Source of the DNA: Streptomyces sp. JJ66
GTDB taxonomy: Bacteria; Actinomycetota; Actinomycetes; Streptomycetales; Streptomycetaceae
Direction: 5' to 3'
DNA: 64,000 bases
Assembly: GCF_019303495.1 (NCBI RefSeq)
Contig: NZ_JAEVFI010000009.1
Coordinates: forward strand, 62,001 to 126,000
The translations under genes and the position numbers were made by a program. Below are positions 1 to 7,896 of this stretch, one piece after another. Under the pieces are notes generated by a model, which was not told the origin of the DNA, did no database searches, and worked only from the letters and a program-made list of their open reading frames with translations. How positions within the stretch are numbered: position 1 is the stretch's first letter; every line of letters starts with the position of its first letter.

Positions 1-2
1 GG

Positions 3-221
3 GGCGCCGTACTAGCCGATCTTGCCGCCGTCGGGGCGAAGCGGCGTGACCCGGAACAAGTCGTCGTATACGGGCGGGAAGCCATCCGGTTGGCCCAAGC
101 ATCATCGTCCGGGTACGTCGCCCGTAGACCCCAAGCCTTGTGCGATGAGTTCGGCCCCCTGAGCAGGGACCGCCGGGTAGCGGAGCTGGGGGCGGAGATC
201 GCCACGCTGAGCACGCCGTGA
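3..221 (+). CDS. XRE/TPR-type transcriptional regulator, C-terminal end (partial)
   Basis: An open frame enters from the left edge and ends at a TGA at 219-221, giving about 72 residues. The helical, Leu/Ala-rich tail includes GREAIRLAQASSSGYVAR and a final RRVAELGAEIATL. This resembles the TPR-like C-terminus of Streptomyces helix-turn-helix regulators. The DNA-binding part lies outside the window, so the target cannot be judged. Its stop is 14 bases before the start of the next gene, which suggests co-transcription. The family call rests on resemblance only. Confidence 0.55.
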   Translation, partial: GAVLADLAAVGAKRRDPEQVVVYGREAIRLAQASSSGYVARRPQALCDEFGPLSRDRRVAELGAEIATLSTP

Positions 222-235
222 CGAGAGGGGTTGGC

Positions 236-595
236 ATGTCGCAGGTCGAAGGCGCACGAGTGTTCCGGGAATCCTGGATCGAAGGAGTGCACCGCCACTT
301 CCCGGGGGAGCCGAAGCCCGGGTACGTCACCCCTTGGGAGGACACGCCCCAGTGGGAGCGGGAGGCCGCAGGCGCCGTGTATGACCAAGTCCGCCAGTTC
401 ATCGAGATCAGCGGCGGTCACACGGCGAAGCTGTCTCGTGAGCAGAAGGGCCGGTTCGTGGCGGTGTGCTGGACGGCGCAGATGTTCAAGCACTTCGAAA
501 GCCCCAAGCCGGGGTACGTCGCCGACTGGCCCGACCTCCCGGCATGGCAGCAGGAGACCGACGCCGATATCTTCGAGGTCATCGAAAAGTCCTGA
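236..595 (+). CDS. Small hypothetical protein with duplicated PGYV..W..LP.W motif
   Basis: This 119-residue acidic protein of unknown function contains the same motif twice: PKPGYVTPWEDTPQWERE near residue 21 and PKPGYVADWPDLPAWQQE near residue 87. An amphipathic stretch separates the copies, so it looks like an ancient internal duplication. I chose the ATG at 236 because GAGAGGGG (224-229 region) sits at ribosome-binding distance; the upstream GTG at 218 has none. There is no signal peptide or membrane segment. It directly follows the regulator tail and probably shares its transcript. I do not recognise the family. Confidence 0.7.
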   Translation: MSQVEGARVFRESWIEGVHRHFPGEPKPGYVTPWEDTPQWEREAAGAVYDQVRQFIEISGGHTAKLSREQKGRFVAVCWTAQMFKHFESPKPGYVADWPDLPAWQQETDADIFEVIEKS

Positions 596-615
596 TCGAG
601 CCCATGGCCCGAGGA

Positions 616-631
616 TTGGTCACGTGACCAA
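616..631. repeat. Perfect 16-bp palindrome TTGGTCACGTGACCAA
   Basis: A fully symmetric 16-bp palindrome lies 21 bp after the end of the preceding gene. It could be a protein-binding site or part of a recombination site. Neither neighbour tells which, and it has no U-run to act as a terminator. Confidence 0.5.
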
Positions 632-745
632 CGCGTGACCAGCACAGGTCCGAGAGAGCCCGATACAGCAGCCAAGAACAGGGGAAACGCCTACCGAAAC
701 CAAGCCTGTATACGGCCTTTCTCCAGGTCGGAGCGGTTGCGTGTT

Positions 746-815
746 GGTGCCCGAGCGGAGAGTTCAAGTCCTTCTCGCACACCTGCTAAGACCCCTGCTC
801 ACCTGGGTTTTTCTG
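746..815 (+). other. tRNA-like 3' remnant with decayed terminator (possible att site)
   Basis: Bases 746-758 (GGTGCCCGAGCGG) resemble the D-arm of Ser/Leu-type tRNAs. Bases 762-771 (GTTCAAGTCC) resemble a T-loop. The T-stem has a mismatch, and no anticodon arm fits between the two. A weak hairpin and a T-run follow at about 789-815, as after real Streptomyces tRNA genes. It may be a scar of a tRNA-targeting integration, or coincidence. The rest of the gene-free stretch 596-912 holds only the palindrome at 616-631. Confidence 0.25.
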
Positions 816-912
816 TTGCCGGGAGGCAGCCGTGATCAGCGGCCGGGAGCCACCGGCCGGGCCGAGGGCCGGAGCAGGCGTTGAGGCCGGGGAGTCCGTG
901 ACGGGCCGGGTA

Positions 913-2142
913 TCAGGCCCGGGAGATGGTGAGCCGGGAGTGGCGGTTGCTGACCACAATCCCGTCGAGTCCGTCCTCGGCGGCGTCTGGCGGGAAGACA
1001 CGGATGATCGGCTCCGGTGTCGCACCGCGCCCCAGGCTGTTCCAGGTCCGGATACTCTCCGCCATGGCGTGGGCCGGTGCTGCGTGGTCAGTGCCGTAGG
1101 CACGGACACCCAGTTCGAATCCGCCCGAGGAGCCGGGCCGCATGGTGAGGTAGGCAACCGTGTCGTGGGTCCAGGTGGCGGTCGCGGCGATAGTCCACCC
1201 CGACAGGCCCATTTCCGCCGCCTGCGAACTGGCATACACCGTTCCCGAGGGGTCGGTGGTGCTGGTGAGCCACAGCTCCAGTGACGGCAGCACACCCTCA
1301 TCACCCCGCAACACCACCCCGGTCCACTCCGTTGACTCCTCGCCCGAGGCAACGGCCTCCCGCAGGGCGTCTGAGTCAGCGGCTTGGTCGCGGCTGATCA
1401 CCAGCCGCAGATCGCTGCCTGCCAGTTCAATCGACTGTACCGAGTGGGTGTTATCCCCCTGCATACCGACGAAGCCACACCGGGTGGAGTCCCTGCTCAC
1501 CAGGTGGTCGCCCTCATGCTCGAACGTCAGGACGCGATGGGTCCCCCGAAACGTCAAGGGCACCACCAGGCGGCCGTTTGTCGCGAGCTGAGAACGCCAA
1601 GCGGCCGGGATGTCGGGGGCCTGCACCGTGACGATGATCGCGTCGAAGCCGCCCTCGGCTGCCAGCTCCGCAGCTCCGTAGGTGCCGTCCCCCGTCAGCA
1701 CCTTCACCCGGCCGTAGCCTGCCCTCGCCAACAGCTTCTCGGCGCGCTCGGTCACCTCGATATCAATGTCGAGGCTGACGACCTCTCCCTCCGACCCGAC
1801 TACCTCAGCCATGAGCGCGGCGTTGTACCCACCGGAACCGATCTCCAGCGCCCGCATCCCCGGCCGCAGCCCGGCCAGCTCCAGCATCCGCGCCTGTACC
1901 CACGGCGCGGACACCGTACTCAGCGCAACTCCCCGCACATCACGCTTCGTCGCGAAAGAATCATTCGTGTACGCCTGCTCCAGTGAGCATTCGGGGATGA
2001 AGAGGTGCCGAGGGACCGTACGCAGGGCAGCCAGTACGCCGTCGGACAGCTTCCTGTCCCACCCCGACACAATCGCCTCGACCATACGGTCCCGCAGTGC
2101 AGCGGCTTCGGATGCGCCATCCTCGATCTGGACGCCAGTCAC
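913..2142 (-). CDS. FxLD-system methyltransferase (PIMT-like, lanthipeptide-associated)
   Basis: This is a protein-L-isoaspartate O-methyltransferase-like enzyme of the type annotated 'methyltransferase, FxLD system', which acts in FxLD-class lanthipeptide clusters. The PIMT core spans roughly residues 10-215. It has the SAM motif ALEIGSGGYNAALMAEV, an acidic strand VVSLDID, and a DAIIVTVQAPDIPAAW segment. A roughly 190-residue C-terminal extension, typical of this subfamily, follows. I chose the GTG at 2142 because GAGGGGA lies 9 bases upstream; a GTG at 2163 is the alternative. No precursor peptide, LanB/LanC-like enzyme or transporter is adjacent, so the gene looks orphaned. A truncated regulator gene abuts its 5' end. 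Confidence 0.75.
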   Translation of the reverse strand: MTGVQIEDGASEAAALRDRMVEAIVSGWDRKLSDGVLAALRTVPRHLFIPECSLEQAYTNDSFATKRDVRGVALSTVSAPWVQARMLELAGLRPGMRALEIGSGGYNAALMAEVVGSEGEVVSLDIDIEVTERAEKLLARAGYGRVKVLTGDGTYGAAELAAEGGFDAIIVTVQAPDIPAAWRSQLATNGRLVVPLTFRGTHRVLTFEHEGDHLVSRDSTRCGFVGMQGDNTHSVQSIELAGSDLRLVISRDQAADSDALREAVASGEESTEWTGVVLRGDEGVLPSLELWLTSTTDPSGTVYASSQAAEMGLSGWTIAATATWTHDTVAYLTMRPGSSGGFELGVRAYGTDHAAPAHAMAESIRTWNSLGRGATPEPIIRVFPPDAAEDGLDGIVVSNRHSRLTISRA

Positions 2143-2169
2143 CCAGTCAGTCCCCTCTGACACTCTCAG

Positions 2170-2532
2170 TTGTCGATTGTGGCGACCCTAACCCCGGGTC
2201 GCGACACGTTCCTGGCCGGTGGCCCAGCCGTGATGCGGCGCCAGCTCCAGCACTTGATCACGATGGCCGGGCACCCGAACATCACGCTGCGCGTCATCCC
2301 GTACTCGGCTGGTGCTCCCAGCATCTCCAGCGCCGCCTTCACCATCGTCGACTTCCCCGGGGCGGTGAACCGCAGCGTCGTCTCCCAGGAGAAACTGACG
2401 GGGGAGATGCTGCATGATGTCCCAGCCGAGGTCAGGCAAGCCCGGCGCACGTTCCAGGACCACGCGGAGCACGCGTTGAGCCCCGAGGATACGATCACGT
2501 TTTTGCGAGCTGTGGAGAAGACAGTCCGATGA
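2170..2532 (+). pseudogene. Truncated XRE regulator, DUF5753 C-terminal part only
   Basis: The reading frame encodes only the ligand/partner-binding DUF5753 half of a Streptomyces XRE regulator. GGPAVMRRQLQHLITMAGHPN and the following ITLRVIPYSAGA are diagnostic, and the C-terminal FLRAVEKTVR is intact. The N-terminal helix-turn-helix and about 150 residues are missing. The homologous sequence begins roughly 20 codons after a weak TTG, right where the methyltransferase gene starts on the other strand. The stop overlaps the next gene by ATGA, the normal arrangement with DUF397 partners. I read it as a regulator cut by recombination. Confidence 0.7.
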
Positions 2533-2765
2533 GCCACGCCAAGCAACAGCTGTACGCCACTCCCCTCGACGGTGAGTGGGTGAAGTCCTCGTTCAGCAAC
2601 GGCAGTGGCAACAACTGCGTGCAGCTCATGGCCATCGAGGGCGGCGTCGCCGTGGGCGACTCCAAGCGTCCGGATCTGGCCCCCCTGCGGTACACCCGCT
2701 CCGGGCTTGCGGCGTTCGTGGCGGCAGCCAGGGCCGGGGAGTTTGATCACTTTCCCCGGCGCTGA
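2529..2765 (+). CDS. DUF397 domain protein (XRE regulator partner)
   Basis: This 78-residue protein has the DUF397 signature: W.KSSFSNGSGNNCVQL near residue 17, VAVGDSKRPD near 41, and a terminal F.AA..GEFD. Proteins of this family pair with DUF5753-type XRE regulators in Streptomyces and are thought to act as antagonists or partners, related to BldB-like and WhiJ-like systems. Here it overlaps its upstream partner by 4 bp, but that partner has lost its DNA-binding half. It may therefore be non-functional or act with a distant regulator. Confidence 0.85.
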   Translation: MSHAKQQLYATPLDGEWVKSSFSNGSGNNCVQLMAIEGGVAVGDSKRPDLAPLRYTRSGLAAFVAAARAGEFDHFPRR

Positions 2766-3018
2766 CCCGACGGCCCATCACCGGCGAGGACGGTGACACG
2801 CTGAACGCGCCAGCGGTTGGTCGTTCCCTCCGGCGTTCCAGGGGTGCTGAGCTGTCTGCTGGGGCAGGGTTCCGGGCCGGGGCGTAAACATGGTGCCGCG
2901 TCGGTGTCAGCCATACGGGCGGACGGGGAGCGCGAACGGGCTAGCGGGGCCGTTGGGAACCGGCCGCGTGCGGGGGCGCTGCCTAGGCTCGGGGGCGAGT
3001 CTCCCGGGAGGACCCGCC

Positions 3019-4278
3019 ATGCCTACCTCGCACCGCCGCCTGACGGGCTTTTGCCTCACCGTCGCCACCGCCGTGACCGCCGGGATGCTGGCGACGTCGG
3101 TGCTGGCCGTGGAGCCCGGGGCGCGCGGCGTCGCTGACGGACGCGTCGTCGCGGCCCCGGCGACGGCGCAGCCGACGCCCGCCAGCCCCACCCCGCCGAC
3201 GCCGCCCCCGGCCAGCGAGCCACCCCTCAGCCTGCCGCAGGTCGAGAAGCCGTCGGCGCCGGAGCTGCCCGCGCTGGGCGCGTTCCTGGCGTCCGGCGCG
3301 GACGGGGTGCGGCGCATCCCGGAGCTGGAGCGCTGGCTGTCGGGCACGAACCTGCGGGTCGGGCACACCTACCTGCCGGGCGACCTGTGGTCGAACATCG
3401 AGGGCCGCCCCGCCTTCCTCAACGCCTGGGCCCAGTGGCGGCGCGCGGACGCCGACCGGATGCTCGTCCTCAACGTGCCCATGCTGGAGCGCAACGAGGC
3501 CGGGGTGCCCGACCAGGAGGTGCGCGAGCTGTTGCGGGCCGGGGCGGACGGCGCGTTCGACCACCACTTCCGCCTGCTGGCCGAGCGGCTGGTGCGCATG
3601 GGCGTCCCCGAGACCGTCATCGTGCTCGGCTGGGAGATGAACGGCACCACCTACACGCACCGCTGCGGCCCCGATCCGCAGGCGTGGAAGGCGTACTGGC
3701 GGCGCATCGTCACCACCATGCGGTCCGTGCCGGGCGCGTGGTTCCGCTTCGACTTCACGCCGAACCGCGGGCGCGACGCGATCCCGTGGCCGCAGTGCTA
3801 TCCCGGGGACGACGTCGTGGACATCATCGGCCTGGACTCCTACGACCAGCCGCCCGGCGAGGACTTCGAGGACCACATCAACCAGCCCTACGGGCTGCGG
3901 CACCACGTGGAGTTCGCGAAGGCGCACGGCAAGCCCATCTCCTACCCCGAGTGGGGGCTGTTCCGCAACGGCGACAATCCCGCGTACATGCGCGGCATGC
4001 TGGCGTGGTTCGCCGAGCACAAGCCGCTCTACCAGACCATCACCGACTACTGCCCGCACGGGGTGTGGCAGTGCGACGAGAACCCCAGGGCGGCCGCCGT
4101 CTACCGCCAGGCACTCTCGGATCTGGCACACGTGACCGACGCGAACTCCGTGGCGGTCACCCCCGCGCACCCGGGTGCCGCCGCGACGGCGGAGCAGGAC
4201 GGCTGCCCGCCGCCGCGACTCGGGGACCCGTTGCAGCGTTCACTCACTGCCCGCCGGTGTCAGCATCCGGCCGTCTGA
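3019..4278 (+). CDS. Secreted GH26-like glycoside hydrolase (beta-mannanase type)
   Basis: The 419-residue product begins with a signal peptide (RRLTGFCLTVATAVTAG, ending near LAVEPGA) and a Pro/Ala-rich linker to about residue 75. The catalytic domain follows. Its candidate acid/base glutamate is in VIVLGWEMNGTTY and its candidate nucleophile glutamate in PISYPEWGLF, as in GH26 beta-mannanase-like enzymes. GGGAGGA just upstream supports the ATG at 3019. It converges on the exopolysaccharide operon and overlaps its last gene by 35 bp, so it probably trims or releases that polymer. Substrate specificity cannot be read from the sequence. Confidence 0.75.
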   Translation: MPTSHRRLTGFCLTVATAVTAGMLATSVLAVEPGARGVADGRVVAAPATAQPTPASPTPPTPPPASEPPLSLPQVEKPSAPELPALGAFLASGADGVRRIPELERWLSGTNLRVGHTYLPGDLWSNIEGRPAFLNAWAQWRRADADRMLVLNVPMLERNEAGVPDQEVRELLRAGADGAFDHHFRLLAERLVRMGVPETVIVLGWEMNGTTYTHRCGPDPQAWKAYWRRIVTTMRSVPGAWFRFDFTPNRGRDAIPWPQCYPGDDVVDIIGLDSYDQPPGEDFEDHINQPYGLRHHVEFAKAHGKPISYPEWGLFRNGDNPAYMRGMLAWFAEHKPLYQTITDYCPHGVWQCDENPRAAAVYRQALSDLAHVTDANSVAVTPAHPGAAATAEQDGCPPPRLGDPLQRSLTARRCQHPAV

Positions 4279-5434
4279 CCAGACCGCGCGGCAGCCGGCC
4301 CGCCAGGCGGGTGCGCCACTGCCGCACCTGCGGGAGGCGGACGCGGGCGGCGTCGGCGGCCACCGCCCGGCCCGCCGCCTGCGCGGTCAGCAAGCGCAGC
4401 GCCGGGGCGAGGCGGCGGCGGGCGAGCAGGAAGCGCTGGTTGGTGACGGTGACGGGGCGCCAATGCAGCTTGTACGGCTCGGTGCCGCGCAGCAGGCTCA
4501 GCACCCGCCGCCCCGACGCCGTCACCTGCTGGGCGTCGTGCCGCAGCAGCATGGTGGTGATGTCCACCTTGCGCTCCCGCAGGCCGGGGTGGGCACCGTA
4601 GAGGTAGCCTCCGGCCAGGTCGGCGGAGAGCAGGGTGACGTCGGTGGCCACCACCTCGCCGTCGAGGTGGTACTCGGTGAGCACCGCGTCACCGTTGCGT
4701 GCCATCTGCCGTGCGGCGCGGGTGAGGTGTTCGGCGAACCGGGGGCGCAGGTGCTCGGGCGTCACGCCGCGCCCGCGCCACTGGAGCCCGTGCAGACGCA
4801 GCAGGGTGGCGACGGCGCCGGGCACCTCGTCAGCGGGCACGACGCGCTCGGTGACGCCGAGGGCGTCCAGCTTGCGCAGCTTGGCGCGGAACCGGCGGGC
4901 CTGCCGCCCTGGCAGGCGCTCCAGCAGGGTGTCCAGTGGGGCGCCGGGGAGTTCCAGGCACACGGAGTCGCACAGTCGGCTGCGCGGTCCCGGCCAGTGC
5001 CGGAACAGCCGCTCGGCGTTGGCGCCGGGGCGGACCTCCCGCAGGTCGATGACGGCTCCGGCGGCGGCCTGGCGCAGGCCGCGCTGGAGGGCCGCGGGGG
5101 CGTCCTGGCAGCTGGGGTCGAGGAGCACGTCGAAGAAGTCGGAGATCGGCCCGCCCAGTGGCAGGAGCACCGGCACCGGCCGGTAGGCGAGGCGCAACGG
5201 CGCGGCCGCGACCAGGTCGGTGCCCCGGTGCACGAGGACCAGGCGCAGCCGTCCGGGGCGGCCGTAGGACAGCCACCACGAGTGCAGCCAGGCGTGGCTT
5301 TGGAACGGGGTGACGGACGGGCTGCGCCGGTGCAGGGCGTCCCAGCGCGGGCCGAGTTCGGCGAACGTCTGCGGGTCGCAGCAGACGCTGACGGTCAGGG
5401 CAGGGGTGGCGGGCGTGGGTGGCAGAGCGCTCAC
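4244..5434 (-). CDS. FemAB/CelD-type GNAT acyltransferase of the EPS cluster
   Basis: The 396-residue cytosolic protein has a split GNAT fold of the Acetyltransf_6 (CelD/BcsL) type. The N-terminal half includes LGGPISDFFDVLLDP. The C-terminal half includes QARRFRAKLRKLDALG and YLYGAHPGLRERKVDITTMLL. Such proteins are common in exopolysaccharide clusters, where they probably acylate sugar precursors. Its GTG overlaps the stop of the Wzz-like gene by 4 bp. It is the last gene of the minus-strand operon, and its 3' end overlaps the convergent hydrolase gene. Confidence 0.75.
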   Translation of the reverse strand: MSALPPTPATPALTVSVCCDPQTFAELGPRWDALHRRSPSVTPFQSHAWLHSWWLSYGRPGRLRLVLVHRGTDLVAAAPLRLAYRPVPVLLPLGGPISDFFDVLLDPSCQDAPAALQRGLRQAAAGAVIDLREVRPGANAERLFRHWPGPRSRLCDSVCLELPGAPLDTLLERLPGRQARRFRAKLRKLDALGVTERVVPADEVPGAVATLLRLHGLQWRGRGVTPEHLRPRFAEHLTRAARQMARNGDAVLTEYHLDGEVVATDVTLLSADLAGGYLYGAHPGLRERKVDITTMLLRHDAQQVTASGRRVLSLLRGTEPYKLHWRPVTVTNQRFLLARRRLAPALRLLTAQAAGRAVAADAARVRLPQVRQWRTRLAGRLPRGLVRRPDADTGGQ

Positions 5435-6741
5435 CGGGCCGATTCCTTTGTCCGGGGGGTGGGCTGGGCGGCAGTCGGCTTCGCGGGCGGCTTGGCAGTG
5501 CCCCGGCCGCCGCGCTTGCCGCCGCCCCTGGTCTGCGTGCGGGTGGTGGACCTGGGCTGGGTTGCGCGGGCGGGCTCGGTGGTGGTGGCGGCCTCGGTCC
5601 CGGGCTCGGTAGCAGTCTCGGTCCCAGGCTCGGTAGCGGTTTCGCTGCCGGGCGCGGCGACGGTCTCCGGGGCGGGGCGCTCGGGTGTGGTCCTGCGCGT
5701 GGTGGGGGTGCTGTCGGCGCCGGAGCCGGGCACCGTGGGCGCCTTCGCCGTGGGCTTCCCGGCGGCGTCCGGGGCGTGGGGTGCGGGCGGTTCCGGCGCG
5801 GGCGGTGGCGCCGGGTGTTCGGTGGCGGGGGCCGGGGCGGGGGCCGTCGGCTGCCCGGTACGGCTGGCCGGACGCGGGCGGACCAGCAGGAGCAGGCCGC
5901 CCACCAGGCCCCCGGCGCTGGCGCCGACGGCGGCCGACAGCGGGGCGGCGGGTGAGGAGGGGGCACGCGGCGGCAACGCCTGGGCGAAGCGTACGAGTTT
6001 CACGCCGGTGGACTTCGCGGCCTCGTTGCCGCCCGCCGTCAGCGCCTCGGCAACGGCGTTCGCCCGGTCGGCGGCCAGCCGGGCGCTGGTGGCGGTGCCG
6101 GTGATCTCGATCATCGGCGCGTCCGGCGATGTCGCGGACCGCACCGCGTCGCTGAGGTCAGCGGCCGGTGCCCCGGCGGCCTGCTGGGCGTCGCGCAGCA
6201 CGGTGCCGCTGGTGGCCACCCGGCCGTATGCCTGGGCGAAGCCGAGTGCGGCCGCCGGGTCCGAGCCCTCGCCGGGCACCACGACGACGTAGCTGGTGGC
6301 GGCGTACTGCGGGGTGCTCAGCAGGCCCCAGCCGCCGCCGAGCGCGGCCCCTAGCACCGTGCACAGGCCCACGGGCCACCAGCCGGGCAGCGCCAGGCGC
6401 CGCCTGCGCTGCGGCCGGGTCCGCACGCGGCGGAAGCGGCGGCGAGGGGCGGGGCGGGGCGGGGCCAGGCGCAGGCGCGAAGGCAATAGCCGCCGGGATG
6501 GCGTTACTCCCTTGGGGGTGGCCGGAGCTTCAGCGGCTTCCGCCGGACGCGCGGTCTGAGCGCAACCCCCGGCATCCACCGGACACGCGGCGTCCGCCGC
6601 CCGGTCAGGGGCGTCCGCCGCCCGGTCAGGGGCGTCCCCCACGCGGCCAGGGGCGTCCTCCGCGCGATCGGAAGTCTCCGGTGCGCGGGCAGCGGCTTTC
6701 GCCAGGCCGTGCGCGGTGTCGGCCGGAACGGTCTCGGGCAT
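5431..6741 (-). CDS. Wzz/YveK-like polysaccharide co-polymerase with long tails
   Basis: The 436-residue protein has an Arg-rich cytosolic N-terminus (residues 1-117) and a first membrane helix at about 118-141. A periplasmic-side loop begins TPQYAATSYVVV, the hallmark of Wzz-type chain-length determinants. The second helix is at about 268-287. The C-terminal ~150 residues are low-complexity Thr/Ala/Pro with repeats (TATEPGTE), ending in a basic TRGGGKRGGRGTAKPPAKP tail. There is no Walker kinase, so it is the membrane half of a co-polymerase. It would govern chain length for the adjacent ligase/polymerase. GAGGTGACC precedes the ATG. Confidence 0.75.
   Translation of the reverse strand: MPETVPADTAHGLAKAAARAPETSDRAEDAPGRVGDAPDRAADAPDRAADAACPVDAGGCAQTARPAEAAEAPATPKGVTPSRRLLPSRLRLAPPRPAPRRRFRRVRTRPQRRRRLALPGWWPVGLCTVLGAALGGGWGLLSTPQYAATSYVVVVPGEGSDPAAALGFAQAYGRVATSGTVLRDAQQAAGAPAADLSDAVRSATSPDAPMIEITGTATSARLAADRANAVAEALTAGGNEAAKSTGVKLVRFAQALPPRAPSSPAAPLSAAVGASAGGLVGGLLLLVRPRPASRTGQPTAPAPAPATEHPAPPPAPEPPAPHAPDAAGKPTAKAPTVPGSGADSTPTTRRTTPERPAPETVAAPGSETATEPGTETATEPGTEAATTTEPARATQPRSTTRTQTRGGGKRGGRGTAKPPAKPTAAQPTPRTKESAR
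5596..5643. repeat. In-gene tandem repeat encoding TATEPGTE units
   Basis: About two copies of a 24-bp unit containing CTCGGTAGC lie within the Wzz-like gene and encode repeated Thr-Ala-Thr-Glu-Pro-Gly blocks in its C-terminal tail. Copy number probably varies between strains. Confidence 0.55.
6590..6631. repeat. Perfect 21-bp tandem duplication
   Basis: Two exact copies of a 21-bp unit (6590-6610 and 6611-6631, beginning GCGTCCGCCG) lie in the 5' part of the Wzz-like gene. They encode the repeated DAPDRAA segment of its N-terminal tail, and degenerate copies continue on both sides. Confidence 0.75.
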
Positions 6742-6747
6742 GCCAGG

Positions 6748-7896
6748 TCACCTCTTCGGTGGGGTCGGTGCGGTGGCGGCACGGGTGTGCACGGACTCGT
6801 AGACGGACATCAGACGGTCGGCGCTGCGGCTGATGTCGTAGCGCCGCACGGCGGCCGGTACCGGCTGCCGGGGCAGCCGGGCGGTGGCGAGCGCCCGCAG
6901 TTCGGCGACGAGTTCGGGCACGCCCGGGCCGATGCGGCGGGCGCCCGGCGCGTCGGCGGGTGGCAGCTCGTCCAGTGCCGGGCAGGTGACGTGGCGGACC
7001 GGCAGCCCGGCTGCCAGGGCCTCCAGCGCGGCCAGCCCGAACGCCTCCTCCCGCGAGGGGGAGACGAAGGCGTCCATGGCCGCGAGCAGCGCGGGCAACT
7101 CCGGCTCGCCGCTGTCGGCGTCGGCGACGGCACCGCCGCGCTCGCCGGTGAGCAGCACCCGGTCGGCGGCCCCGAGCCGGGCCGCGAGCCGCCGCAGGGG
7201 GAGCCGCTGAGGACCGTCGCCGACGAGCAACAGGCGCGCGTGGGGCAGGGCGGCGACGGCGCGCACGAGCACGTCGAACCGTTTGCCGGGCGCCAGTCGG
7301 CCGACTCCGCCGACGACGAACGCGTCCCGCGGCAGCCCGAGCCGGGCCCGGGTCTGGCGGCGCACGCCCGCCTGGAAGCGGAACCGGGCGGGCTCGATGC
7401 CGTTGGGAATCAGCTCGATGCGCGGCTCGGGCACGCCCCAGTCGCGCAGCCGCCGGGCGACGGTGGCGGAGACGGCGACCGTCGCGCCGCCCAGCCGTTC
7501 GGTGGCCAGGTACAGTCCGCGGGCGGCAGGGGTGAGCGGGCGGCCCTCGATCTGCGCCTCGCCCAGGGAGTGTTCGGTGGCCACCACCGCCCGCACCCCG
7601 GCCAGGCGCGCGGCCAGGCGGCCGTAGACGCAGGCGCGGTAGAGGTGGGTGTGCACCAGGTCGTAGTGGCCGGTGCGGATGAACCGGGCGAGGCGGGGCA
7701 GGGCGCCCAGGTCGCGGTTGCCGGTCATGCCCAGGTGGGCGACGCGGTGGCCGTCGCCGCGAATGCCCTCGGCGACGGTGCCGGGGTTGGTGAGGGTGAC
7801 GACGTCGCAGCCGAGCGGCAGGTGGCGCAGGAGCAGGCGCAGTTGCTGCTCGGCGCCGCCCACGCCGAGCCCGGTGATGACGTGCAGCGCTCTCAC
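6748..7896 (-). CDS. GT4-family glycosyltransferase (EPS)
   Basis: The 382-residue GT-B enzyme has the N-terminal nucleotide-fold start LHVITGLGVGGAEQQLR and the acceptor-domain HTHLYRACVYGRLAAR. The donor-binding half includes VVGGVGRLAPGKRFDVL and the family motif SPSREEAFGLAALEALAAGLPV, whose E..G..E pattern binds the sugar nucleotide. It would add one sugar to the lipid-linked repeat unit at the cytosolic membrane face. Its GTG start overlaps the deacetylase stop (GTGA). The donor sugar cannot be predicted. Confidence 0.85.
   Translation of the reverse strand: MRALHVITGLGVGGAEQQLRLLLRHLPLGCDVVTLTNPGTVAEGIRGDGHRVAHLGMTGNRDLGALPRLARFIRTGHYDLVHTHLYRACVYGRLAARLAGVRAVVATEHSLGEAQIEGRPLTPAARGLYLATERLGGATVAVSATVARRLRDWGVPEPRIELIPNGIEPARFRFQAGVRRQTRARLGLPRDAFVVGGVGRLAPGKRFDVLVRAVAALPHARLLLVGDGPQRLPLRRLAARLGAADRVLLTGERGGAVADADSGEPELPALLAAMDAFVSPSREEAFGLAALEALAAGLPVRHVTCPALDELPPADAPGARRIGPGVPELVAELRALATARLPRQPVPAAVRRYDISRSADRLMSVYESVHTRAATAPTPPKR

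Noticed and set aside
720..790. A complete functional tRNA gene
   Set aside because: No acceptor stem or anticodon arm can be folded and the T-stem has a mismatch, so only tRNA-like fragments are claimed.
913..1352. Lanthipeptide precursor gene near the FxLD methyltransferase
   Set aside because: Short frames around the gene lack a leader/Cys-rich core pattern, and those inside it are shadows of the methyltransferase.
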